Of a stretch of 12,360 bases of DNA, positions 6,127 to 12,073 are shown one piece after another. The stretch covers positions 1 to 12,360 of the forward strand of contig JBIIGI010000073.1 of the NCBI GenBank assembly GCA_044236545.1, written 5' to 3'. A model generated the notes under the pieces. The model was not told where the DNA came from. It saw only the letters and a list, made by a program, of their open reading frames with translations, and did no database searches. The translations under genes were made by a program, and so were the position numbers. Position 1 is the stretch's first letter; every line of letters starts with the position of its first letter. Source of the DNA: UBA6821 sp044236545. Its GTDB lineage: Bacteria; Verrucomicrobiota; Verrucomicrobiia; Chthoniobacterales; UBA6821.

Positions 6127-6147
6127 CCTTCAGCCTTCAGCCTTCAG
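6127..6147. repeat. Heptad array: three perfect CCTTCAG units overlapping the ccsA 3' end
   Basis: CCTTCAG occurs at 6127, 6134 and 6141. On the minus strand it is CTGAAGG, the same word as GGCTGAA at 439-445. The ccsA stop (6130-6132) falls inside it, so the array is partly coding (last residues LKAEG). Confidence 0.9.
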
Positions 6148-7737
6148 TCTTTTCCCTGCATTCCTTAGGAATGCGACTGCCACAAAGAGCACTTCAAACG
6201 CTACAAAGGCCGCCACCAGGGGGAATCCTCCCGTGCCGAATCCGTAACTGTGGAGTCCTGCACCCAGGACGAAGTTCACTCCATACCAGGCCATCAGCAC
6301 ACCCATGAAGGCGAGCACCGCTCCGACGGCCAATCCGAACCCGCCCCACATCCCGCTCAGGCGGCCATGCAGGAGGAAGAGATAGCCGATCAGGGCAATC
6401 AGGGCCCAGGTTTCCTTGGGATCCCAGTCCCAGAAGCGTCCCCACGAGTAGTTGGCCCAGACTCCGCCGAGAATCGTGCCAGCCGCGAGGAGAAGGACGC
6501 CTACCTGAAGGGTCTTGTAGAGGTATGTGTAGAGTCTTTCCGAGGGATCCCTTCCCGCGATGATGCGCCCGAGGATGACATGGGCCACTCCTAGGGCCAG
6601 GGCAAAGGCGGCGTAGCTGAGCGTGATCGAGAGGACATGGGTGGTCAGCCAGAAATTGTCCCTCAGGACAGGTGTGAGGGGGTGGATCGAGCGATCAAGG
6701 ATCATCGGTTGGCTGTCGGCCAGGATCAGCGAGGCCACGGCGACGGGAATCGCCCCGAGCAGGAAGGCGCCCGCCCGGTAGACCGCCTCAAAGATCAGGG
6801 CGAGGAGGATCGTCCCGAAGGCGACCCAGATCACCGACTCATACATGTTGGTGACCGGGGGTCGTCCGGCAATCAGGACGCGGGAGAGCAGTCCCGCCGC
6901 CTGAAGCAGGAAGCCGCTCCCAGCCAGAACCCATGCCGCCTGATAGCCGCGTTTTTCCCAACTGTTCCGTGAGATCAGAAGGACAATGCCGGCCGCGGCG
7001 TAAAGGATCCAGGCCCAGCGGAAGGGGTGGGCTTTCTGGTAGGCAACCTCAAGGCGGATCTTCCATGGTGGGGGAGAGGATCCCGTGCGCGCCACCAGAT
7101 CGATGAAGTCCTGCACGATCCGGTCGAAGTGAGGCTGGGACTTTCCGTTCCATGCGTTGCGCAAATCTTCCAGCGGCATCTCATCGCCCGAGGGGGCCTG
7201 CCAGTCGGTGCCGGAGAGGGGAGGGATGACGCGGAAGGAGCCTCCGGCCAGCAGGCTCTCGAGGAGTCCCATCCGGAGACCCACATCGGAGGCCTCTTTC
7301 TGCAGGCCGACCAACTTGGCACGGGGATCGCGACGGCGGGTCTCTGCGGCCGCGGTAATCTCCCTGCCCAACTCCGGATTGCCGGCGAGTTCCTTCCAGC
7401 TGAAGAGTTTTCGCGCGGGATCGAGTCCGAGTTGCTGTTTGAGCGGCCTGTTGGAGACAAGGATCAACTCCCTGGATTGCCAGTCGGCCGAGGGATCCAT
7501 CCAGATCGAGGTGATGATCTCCATCGCATCCATCCGGTTGCCATCCTGAGCCAGTCGGGTTTTTCCGGAGAGCGATCGCAGCGTCTCCTCCGCAAAGACG
7601 AGATACGGCTTCCTGCGCCCCCCCTCCTGGATTACCAGCGACTCAAGAGCCGTGGGTGACACGGATGCGCAAGCCGAGGCGATCGTGGCCGTGAAGGCAA
7701 GCAACGGGAGCCAGAGAGTGATGCGGAGTGTGTTCAT
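6130..7737 (-). CDS. ccsA: Cytochrome c biogenesis protein CcsA/ResC with long N-terminal extracytoplasmic domain
   Basis: 535 residues. With ResB it carries haem across the membrane and attaches it to apocytochrome c outside the cytoplasm (system II). The C-terminal half (about 265-525) is the CcsA domain with roughly eight membrane spans. It holds the WWD haem-handling motif as WGRFWDWDPKE (432-442) and candidate haem-ligand histidines: His352/His367 in the RSIHPLTP...WLTTHV segment before it and His496 in GLHSYGF after it. Residues 1-22 form a signal/anchor segment; 23-235 form a soluble domain with IQEGGRRKPYLVFAEETLR, similar in style to the region before CcsA in the fused ResB-CcsA proteins of Bacteroidetes (from memory). 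Start chosen at ATG 7737, which overlaps the resB stop by 4 nt (ATGA), implying coupled translation. A longer in-frame start at 7800 would lie inside resB. Confidence 0.92.
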   Translation of the reverse strand: MNTLRITLWLPLLAFTATIASACASVSPTALESLVIQEGGRRKPYLVFAEETLRSLSGKTRLAQDGNRMDAMEIITSIWMDPSADWQSRELILVSNRPLKQQLGLDPARKLFSWKELAGNPELGREITAAAETRRRDPRAKLVGLQKEASDVGLRMGLLESLLAGGSFRVIPPLSGTDWQAPSGDEMPLEDLRNAWNGKSQPHFDRIVQDFIDLVARTGSSPPPWKIRLEVAYQKAHPFRWAWILYAAAGIVLLISRNSWEKRGYQAAWVLAGSGFLLQAAGLLSRVLIAGRPPVTNMYESVIWVAFGTILLALIFEAVYRAGAFLLGAIPVAVASLILADSQPMILDRSIHPLTPVLRDNFWLTTHVLSITLSYAAFALALGVAHVILGRIIAGRDPSERLYTYLYKTLQVGVLLLAAGTILGGVWANYSWGRFWDWDPKETWALIALIGYLFLLHGRLSGMWGGFGLAVGAVLAFMGVLMAWYGVNFVLGAGLHSYGFGTGGFPLVAAFVAFEVLFVAVAFLRNAGKRLKAEG

Positions 7738-9236
7738 GCGCGTGGACGGAGATAGAACATCATGAAGATCCCGAGGCAGATGGCGAGCGAGCCCGTCCAT
7801 TTAAGGAACCAACCGGGATCATAGAGAACCTGAAGCGTGGTCTCCTTGAGATCCTGAGGATTCCACTCCGCTTGGGAGAACTTGTAGTTGAACCCCGTGG
7901 TATTGGCGAGGATCCCTCCGGGGTAGGAGGCGGGATGGTTCATCCGGATCTGACCCTCCTTCTCCTCACCGGTCTTCAGGTTTTTAAAGAGAACGGAAGC
8001 CCGGAAATCGGAGGGGGTTTCCGTCCCCTCGTCGCGCGGAATCCGGAAGTCGGTCAGCGCGATGGAGAAGGGGATCGGCTTGAGTTCCAGCCCGTAACCG
8101 AGGCGGACGAGATCGTTCCCGATGGTCAGGGGCGCCACCTCGCCCGAGGCGACCCATGCGGAGGCACCCTTCGTTCCATCCGGGCTCATCAAGCAGGCAT
8201 GGAATCCCGGGACGCCCCCCTCCTGAGCGGGTGTCGGGCTGGTCACGATCGTTTTCCCCGGAGCGATTTCCAGAAGTTGGAGGCGCCAGTCGGCCCATCC
8301 CAGGGGGAGTTCCTCCCCAGATTTCAGGACGCCGGAGGATGTCACGGCGACGCCTCTCCCGATGCGGTAGAGCATGGTTCCGGGTTCCTTTCCTGGAAGC
8401 AGGTGGAGCCATGGTTTTTTTCCCGCCGGATCATGGGATGGAGCGGAGGTCGTTCCCTCGGAGAAGGTGATATCGGCGCGGCCGAAGAACTCATGGCTGC
8501 GTGGGGAGCCTTCCCCCGTGCCAAGGGCCACGCGGAGCGACTGGCGCATCATGCCGCTGGAGAATCCGAGGAGCAGCGCTGTGCCAGAGTTGCGGCCATT
8601 CCCCGGAGCAAGCCGTGGTTCCGGAACGAGATGCTCGGAGACGGCATCAATCACGATCTGGAGCGACGTTCCGGGAACGGGGAGGAGCTTCGGCGAGTTC
8701 TCCGTGACATGAAGGAACCGTGTATCGAGCGGGAGAAGGTAGAGATAACTGTCGGCGGGACTTTCCACCTGGAGGCAGCTCCGGTCCGTGATGATCCTGC
8801 GCTGGGGCTGGCCGTCGGTGCGGAGCGTGACGTTTCCCTCGAAGCCGAATTTGGAGCCGATGACCGCCCCGATCAGCAGCAGGATGATGCCGTAGTGGGT
8901 GGTGATGAATCCGGTGTGCTTTTTCTGCCAGGGCCAGCGGGTGAGCGTGACGGCGAAGAGGTTGACACAGAGGAGTCCCAGCCAGGCGATGAACCACGGG
9001 GCCTTGTAGATCCATGCACGCGCCACCGAGGCATCGAAACGCGACTCCGTGAAGGTGGCCGCGGCACAGGCGATGGCGATCGTGGCCAGAAGGAGCAGAG
9101 CCAGCTTGAGCGATCCCAGCAGATGGATCAGCCGCCAGACGGGTGAACGGCGCTGGCGCTCCGCGATCATGCCTGCCCTTGAAAGCGGGCGCTTGGTCGT
9201 AGAGGCAATAGTGCCATTGGTGCCATCTGCGGACAT
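7734..9236 (-). CDS. resB: Cytochrome c biogenesis protein ResB/CcsB
   Basis: 500 residues from ATG 9236. ResB partners CcsA in system II; its large external domain is thought to chaperone apocytochrome c and haem. Membrane segments are seen at about 37-62 (LGSLKLALLLLATIAIACAAATF), 80-98 and 113-129, and a final one at about 476-496 (GWFLKWTGSLAICLGIFMMF). The ATFTESRF stretch after span 1 and KKHTGFITTHYGIILLLIGA (105-124) with His107/His114 are typical of the family. Residues 130-475 are the extracytoplasmic domain. The start is uncertain: TTG 9272 and ATG 9170 are in frame; 9170 has a modest AAGGGCAGG upstream. It is transcribed away from the PAP2 gene. Confidence 0.9.
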   Translation of the reverse strand: MSADGTNGTIASTTKRPLSRAGMIAERQRRSPVWRLIHLLGSLKLALLLLATIAIACAAATFTESRFDASVARAWIYKAPWFIAWLGLLCVNLFAVTLTRWPWQKKHTGFITTHYGIILLLIGAVIGSKFGFEGNVTLRTDGQPQRRIITDRSCLQVESPADSYLYLLPLDTRFLHVTENSPKLLPVPGTSLQIVIDAVSEHLVPEPRLAPGNGRNSGTALLLGFSSGMMRQSLRVALGTGEGSPRSHEFFGRADITFSEGTTSAPSHDPAGKKPWLHLLPGKEPGTMLYRIGRGVAVTSSGVLKSGEELPLGWADWRLQLLEIAPGKTIVTSPTPAQEGGVPGFHACLMSPDGTKGASAWVASGEVAPLTIGNDLVRLGYGLELKPIPFSIALTDFRIPRDEGTETPSDFRASVLFKNLKTGEEKEGQIRMNHPASYPGGILANTTGFNYKFSQAEWNPQDLKETTLQVLYDPGWFLKWTGSLAICLGIFMMFYLRPRA

Positions 9237-9472
9237 CCCGAAGAGCTTAGGGAGTACAAAGGGTGCTGACAACCCGCCGCCCTTTGAATTTTACTATGGA
9301 ACTCAGATGCAACGGCTGCAAAGCAACGGCCAGGCAAGCCAACTCATGAATGTCTTTGGCAACTGCTTCTTCCCCAGTAGAAGAGCCCCGATTTTCCGTT
9401 TACGGCAGAGTTCCATCTTTCTCCCCGATTTTTTCCTTCTTCATGATGCCTTTTAACTTCCAGAATCCCCCC
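9237..9472. promoter_or_regulatory. Divergent intergenic region between resB and the PAP2 gene
   Basis: 236 bp carrying both promoters. TATGGAACTCAG (9295-9306) is identical to 1057-1068 in the rhodanese/psd divergent region. GAGTTCCATCTTTCTCCCC (9408-9426) on the plus strand closely follows the right arm of that repeat and leads toward the PAP2 gene. TTGGCA (9356-9361) with TAGAAG (9378-9383) at 16 bp is a weak promoter candidate for PAP2; TAAAAT on the minus strand (9293-9288) is a possible -10 for resB. GCAACGGC occurs twice (9309-9316 and 9323-9330). Confidence 0.4.
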
Positions 9473-10159
9473 ATGGACCAACACTTCCAGATCCTTATCA
9501 ACCGGGAGTGGACTTCCCCCTGGGCCGACCGGCTCCTTGCCTTTGTCGCCGATTTTGGGGCCTGGGCTCCGTGGCTGCTGCTCCTTCTCGTGCTGGGACT
9601 GGTTTTCGGGAACTTCCGCTTCCGTGCCGCCATGCTTGCCGCCGGACTTGCGGTCGGTCTGAGTGACGGCGTCGGGGTGAATCTGCTGAAGCATGCAGTC
9701 GGCCGTCCCCGGCCTAGCCAGGTGGAACCGGGTGTCCGCATTGTCAGGTTGGGGAAGGCGCCCGCCGGATTGCCCAGGATCGCCGGTGTTGTTTCCGAGC
9801 CGCCCGTGACCTTCCCCAACGGCACCGAGCGGCCAGAGGTCCCCGGAATGCTGACCGGGGAGATGCCTGCAACCGGCCGATCTTTCCCCTCGGGCCATGC
9901 CGCCAACAACATGGCGGTGGCGACCGTGCTGCTGCTCTTCTTTCCCCGTCGGGGATGGCTCTACCTGCCGGTGGCTCTCCTGATCGCCTACTCGCGCATC
10001 TACACGGGCTCGCACTGGCCCCTTGATGTGGTGGCGGGAATGCTTCTCGGAATTGCCGGAGGCTGGATCGCCACCCGCCTGCTGCAGGTCCTCTGGCGAC
10101 GCCTCGGGCCGAATCTCCTGCCCCGCCTTGCCGAGGCCCATCCCGAACTCATTCCATGA
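9473..10159 (+). CDS. PAP2-family membrane lipid phosphatase
   Basis: 228 residues. The complete three-part PAP2 acid phosphatase signature is present: Lys73-x6-Arg80-Pro81 (KHAVGRPRP), Pro139-Ser-Gly-His142 (PSGHAANN), and Ser174-Arg175-x5-His181-x3-Asp185 (SRIYTGSHWPLD). His181 should be the nucleophile and His142 the general acid. Such proteins remove phosphate from isoprenyl diphosphate, phosphatidic acid, PGP or lipid A on the outer face of the inner membrane. About six spans are visible, with a long outside loop (82-136). The in-frame ORF opens at ATG 9350, but MDQHFQILINREWTSPWADR at 9473 is the family-like start; ATG 9449-region codons would add a few residues. Its TGA overlaps the next ATG by 4 nt, so the phosphatase and the glycosyltransferase are made together. 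Undecaprenyl phosphate recycling is a plausible role. Confidence 0.9.
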   Translation: MDQHFQILINREWTSPWADRLLAFVADFGAWAPWLLLLLVLGLVFGNFRFRAAMLAAGLAVGLSDGVGVNLLKHAVGRPRPSQVEPGVRIVRLGKAPAGLPRIAGVVSEPPVTFPNGTERPEVPGMLTGEMPATGRSFPSGHAANNMAVATVLLLFFPRRGWLYLPVALLIAYSRIYTGSHWPLDVVAGMLLGIAGGWIATRLLQVLWRRLGPNLLPRLAEAHPELIP

Positions 10160-11544
10160 AAGGAAAAAACAGCAAGACGCAGCCCGTCGGTGCAAGTCGG
10201 ACGGCGATGCTCATCGGAGCGGTCGCGGCCCTGACGGCGCTTCGCATCTCGGTGGCCACCGGCGGTGCCTTCAACGAGAACGAGGCCTTCCTCTCCCTCT
10301 GCGCGGCTCATCCCGCCGGCGCCTACATCGAGGGGGCTGCCGGCACGCCGCTGCTGTTGGCGCTTCTCAAGGCGTTTGGGGTCTCCGGGGTCGCGGCGCT
10401 CCGCTGGGTTTCGCCGCTGGCTCTCCTTCCTCTCTCCTGGACCGTCTGGTGGATCGGGCGTCGCGTGGCGCCCCATCGTCACGCCGTGGCCATGTGGGCC
10501 GTGCTCGGGGTGAATCTGCTTCCTCCGGTTACCTTGGCCTCACTCGTCATGAATGGAGCCATGATCACGGCCACACTTCTCCTGCTTTCCGTGGTGGCGG
10601 GATGGCATGCGGCCCTCGCCCGGGGAGCATCTGGCATCGGGGCATGGGCTCTCTTTGGCGGCACCCTGGCCGTGAGCACCCTCTTCTGGCAACCGGTCGG
10701 CTGGTTGCTGCCGGTTGCCGTGGCGTTCCGCTTTCTGAATGAGGGAGGGAAGGCTTTTCCCTGGAAGGGATTGGTTGCCGCGTTCGGCCTTCTCCTGATC
10801 GGCTGGATCGCTCCCTTGGGTTGGAATGCCCGTCACGACTGGGTGGGTTGGAGCAGTGTCGCCGCCGGATTCGATGTCATCACGATCGGTTCCCGCTCCC
10901 TGTCGCTCGGACTCCTTGTCGCTCTTTGCGGCGTGATCACCCCGTTTCTTGTGCGTCTGGCTTATGTCGCGCGCGGATGGGCTGTCGCCGTCATGCTCTT
11001 TGGAGCGGTGATGGCGTTGGGAAGCGGCGTGATGCTGGTATTCCCCTCGGTCATTCATTCCGGTCTTCCCTCGCCGCTCGGGGTGCAGGGAATCGGTGAC
11101 CTTGAGGGGGAGATTCTCTCCCTGCGCAGGGGGCGTCCCGATGCCAAGGGTGAACAATCCTTCCTGATCGCCTCCACGCCAGGGTTGGCCGCGCTGCTCG
11201 GTTCCAAAATCACGGTGGATTACCCGGAGCGACCGGGCGCCCCCTCCGTCTTTGCCGCCGAATCACCGAGTCTCAACAGTTCCTTCTCACTCTGGCCCTC
11301 CTATCCCGACGCCGTGGCTGCGGGCGTGGTCGACGCACTCTACACCGAGGAGAAGTCAGCCAGTCCCTTTCTTGGGCGAAACGCCCTCTACATCACCACC
11401 GAGACCAGGGAAGAACTGCCGCAAACGATCACCGGGGCTTTCGGCGCCGTCGGCCTGCTCAAGGAAGTCCCTCTCACGTGGAATGGCCGTCCAGTGACGA
11501 TCCGGATTTACCAGTGCGAGGATTATCACACCCTCTCGCTGTGA
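10156..11544 (+). CDS. Multi-spanning GT-C type glycosyltransferase (GT39/GT83-like)
   Basis: 462 residues with about nine to ten membrane spans in the first 300 residues and a smaller soluble C-terminal part (about 305-462). The first external loop GGAFNENEAFLSLCAAHP (36-53) lies where ArnT/PMT-type enzymes have Asp-Glu; here it is Asn42-Glu43. LGWNARHDWVGWSSVAAGF (221-239) and the C-terminal SSFSLWPSYPDAV resemble bacterial members that use polyprenyl-phosphate sugars. These enzymes add sugars to lipids or proteins outside the inner membrane. It overlaps the PAP2 gene by ATGA, so a donor-lipid recycling partnership is likely (inference). The replaced Asp could mean altered or lost catalysis. 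Family membership comes from topology and short motifs, so the exact donor and acceptor are unknown. Confidence 0.68.
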   Translation: MKGKNSKTQPVGASRTAMLIGAVAALTALRISVATGGAFNENEAFLSLCAAHPAGAYIEGAAGTPLLLALLKAFGVSGVAALRWVSPLALLPLSWTVWWIGRRVAPHRHAVAMWAVLGVNLLPPVTLASLVMNGAMITATLLLLSVVAGWHAALARGASGIGAWALFGGTLAVSTLFWQPVGWLLPVAVAFRFLNEGGKAFPWKGLVAAFGLLLIGWIAPLGWNARHDWVGWSSVAAGFDVITIGSRSLSLGLLVALCGVITPFLVRLAYVARGWAVAVMLFGAVMALGSGVMLVFPSVIHSGLPSPLGVQGIGDLEGEILSLRRGRPDAKGEQSFLIASTPGLAALLGSKITVDYPERPGAPSVFAAESPSLNSSFSLWPSYPDAVAAGVVDALYTEEKSASPFLGRNALYITTETREELPQTITGAFGAVGLLKEVPLTWNGRPVTIRIYQCEDYHTLSL

Positions 11545-11563
11545 TTTTCCGAGGTGGTTGAGC

Positions 11564-11621
11564 GGTTAACCCGGATTATGCGATAGGGAGGCGGCGACAG
11601 GCCTGGATGGTTCACCCGGAT
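11564..11621. repeat. Direct repeat GGTT(A/C)ACCCGGAT, 45 bp apart, inside a GAGGTG/CACCTC bracket
   Basis: GGTTAACCCGGAT (11564-11576) recurs as GGTTCACCCGGAT (11609-11621), 12 of 13 identical. The pair is bracketed by GAGGTG (11551-11556) and its complement CACCTC (11627-11632). It starts 19 bp after the glycosyltransferase stop. It might be a remnant of a mobile-element end or a structured RNA base; neither can be proven here. Confidence 0.6.
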
Positions 11622-11630
11622 GGTGGCACC

Positions 11631-11764
11631 TCAGGGAGTTAAAAACGTTGAACCAAGCATGCTGGAACATGCGCGGTAGATCACGCGCAGTCGTGACCCG
11701 TAAGGGCGCCACCGCTTGCCGGGAGGCAAGTGGCGTCAACTGTTGAAACGTTACAACGTGCTGA
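11631..11764 (+). repeat. Repeat unit copy A, interrupted by a hairpin-rich 85-90 bp insert
   Basis: Starts TCAGGGAGTTAAAAACGTTGAA (given as 11631-11652) and ends GTTGAAACGTTACAACGTGC-TGA (11742-11764). Both ends match copy B at 11862-11908, where they are joined directly with only a few bases between. In copy A they are separated by about 90 bp of GC-rich sequence. Confidence 0.7.
11657..11735. other. Cluster of three hairpins inside repeat copy A; candidate structured RNA or REP-like element
   Basis: Three consecutive perfect or near-perfect stems: GCATG/CATGC (11657-11661, 11668-11672); TCACG/CGTGA (11681-11685, 11692-11696), with GCGCG/CGCGC (11671-11675, 11684-11688) as an alternative; and CGCCAC/GTGGCG (11707-11712, 11730-11735) continuing inside with TTGCC/GGCAA (11716-11720, 11725-11729) and a GGGA loop. 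Such dense pairing in 79 nt is unusual for random sequence. No known RNA family signature was recognised. Confidence 0.45.
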
Positions 11765-11861
11765 CAGCAGGCAGTCATTCCGCTCTCCGAGCCGAGCCAT
11801 GATCAGCAAACTTCTTGATGGCGCCTTCTCGAATTCAGGTTCAGGGGTTCTGGATCCACCT

Positions 11862-11908
11862 TCAGGGAGTTAAAAAATTCAAACGTTAAAAGGGTTACAA
11901 GGTGCTGA
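11862..11908 (+). repeat. Repeat unit copy B (uninterrupted)
   Basis: TCAGGGAGTTAAAAA (11862-11876) followed by AAACGTTA-type words and ending GTTAAAAGGGTTACAAGG-TGCTGA (11885-11908). It matches both ends of copy A. Its core GTTAAAAGGGTTA (11885-11897) is the exact reverse complement of 12024-12036. Confidence 0.75.
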
Positions 11909-11921
11909 AACTGCCTTTTTT
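11899..11921 (+). terminator. Weak intrinsic terminator candidate for the PAP2-glycosyltransferase operon
   Basis: AAGGTG (11899-11904) can pair with TGCCTT (11912-11917; two wobble pairs) around a CTGAAAC loop, followed by four more T. A longer alternative pairs AAAAGG (11888-11893) with CCTTTT (11914-11919). The stem is weak, but the T-run of six (11916-11921) is the longest in this interval. It is more than 350 bp past the glycosyltransferase stop. Confidence 0.35.
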
Positions 11922-12004
11922 ATTCATGTCTCTGCTCGGTACTTCGCTTCGATGCTACGGATGTTTCCTTCGTGACTCCAGAGCTTGGGCTCTCGCGGTA
12001 ATCA

Positions 12005-12038
12005 TTTTAACTCTGTAACGTTCTAACCCTTTTAACCT
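12005..12038 (-). repeat. Third, inverted block of octad words (TAAC every 8 bp)
   Basis: TAAC occurs at 12008, 12016, 12024 and, after CCTTT, at 12033 (steps of 8, 8 and 9). The reverse complement reads GGTTAAAAGGGTTAGAACGTTACAG, in pieces matching copies A and B. TAACCCTTTTAAC (12024-12036) is the exact complement of 11885-11897. It lies about 35 bp past the stop of the minus-strand glycosyltransferase. A small hairpin AGAGC/GCTCT sits nearby at 11980-11993. Confidence 0.75.
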
Positions 12039-12073
12039 CTCTCAATTCCGTGATCCCAATGCAATTTTAGGTT

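Larger units (their letters stand above)
11545..12073. other. Gene-free repeat-rich interval between converging genes
   Basis: 529 bp with no credible gene, lying between the 3' ends of two glycosyltransferase-type genes. It contains a near-identical direct repeat, two copies of a TCAGGGAGTTAAAAA...GTTACAA-GTGCTGA unit, a hairpin-rich insert in the first copy, a possible terminator, and an inverted third block of the same octad words at 12005-12038. The base composition is clearly more AT-rich from 11862 on than in the coding DNA. Individual elements are listed separately. Confidence 0.8.

Noticed and set aside
7728..9146. 472-codon open frame on the plus strand opposite resB
   Set aside because: The translation is rich in Gly, Glu, Arg and Asp with no membrane segment or motif; resB on the minus strand explains the region completely.
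11564..11590. Possible insertion-sequence terminal repeat (TTAACCCGGATTATGCGA)
   Set aside because: It recalled the ends of some IS1380-type elements from memory only. There is no transposase, matching opposite end or target duplication in the window, so no mobile element is called.
11545..11632. tRNA-like sequence (GAGGTGGTTGAGCGGTTAA...GGTTCACC)
   Set aside because: The start resembles the D-arm of class II tRNAs, but no acceptor stem, anticodon stem or proper T-arm can be folded, so it is not called as a tRNA gene.
11566..11778. 70-codon minus-strand frame in the repeat region
   Set aside because: It spans the repeat units and hairpin stems, has no family signature and no start signal; it appears to be chance coding of structured non-coding DNA.
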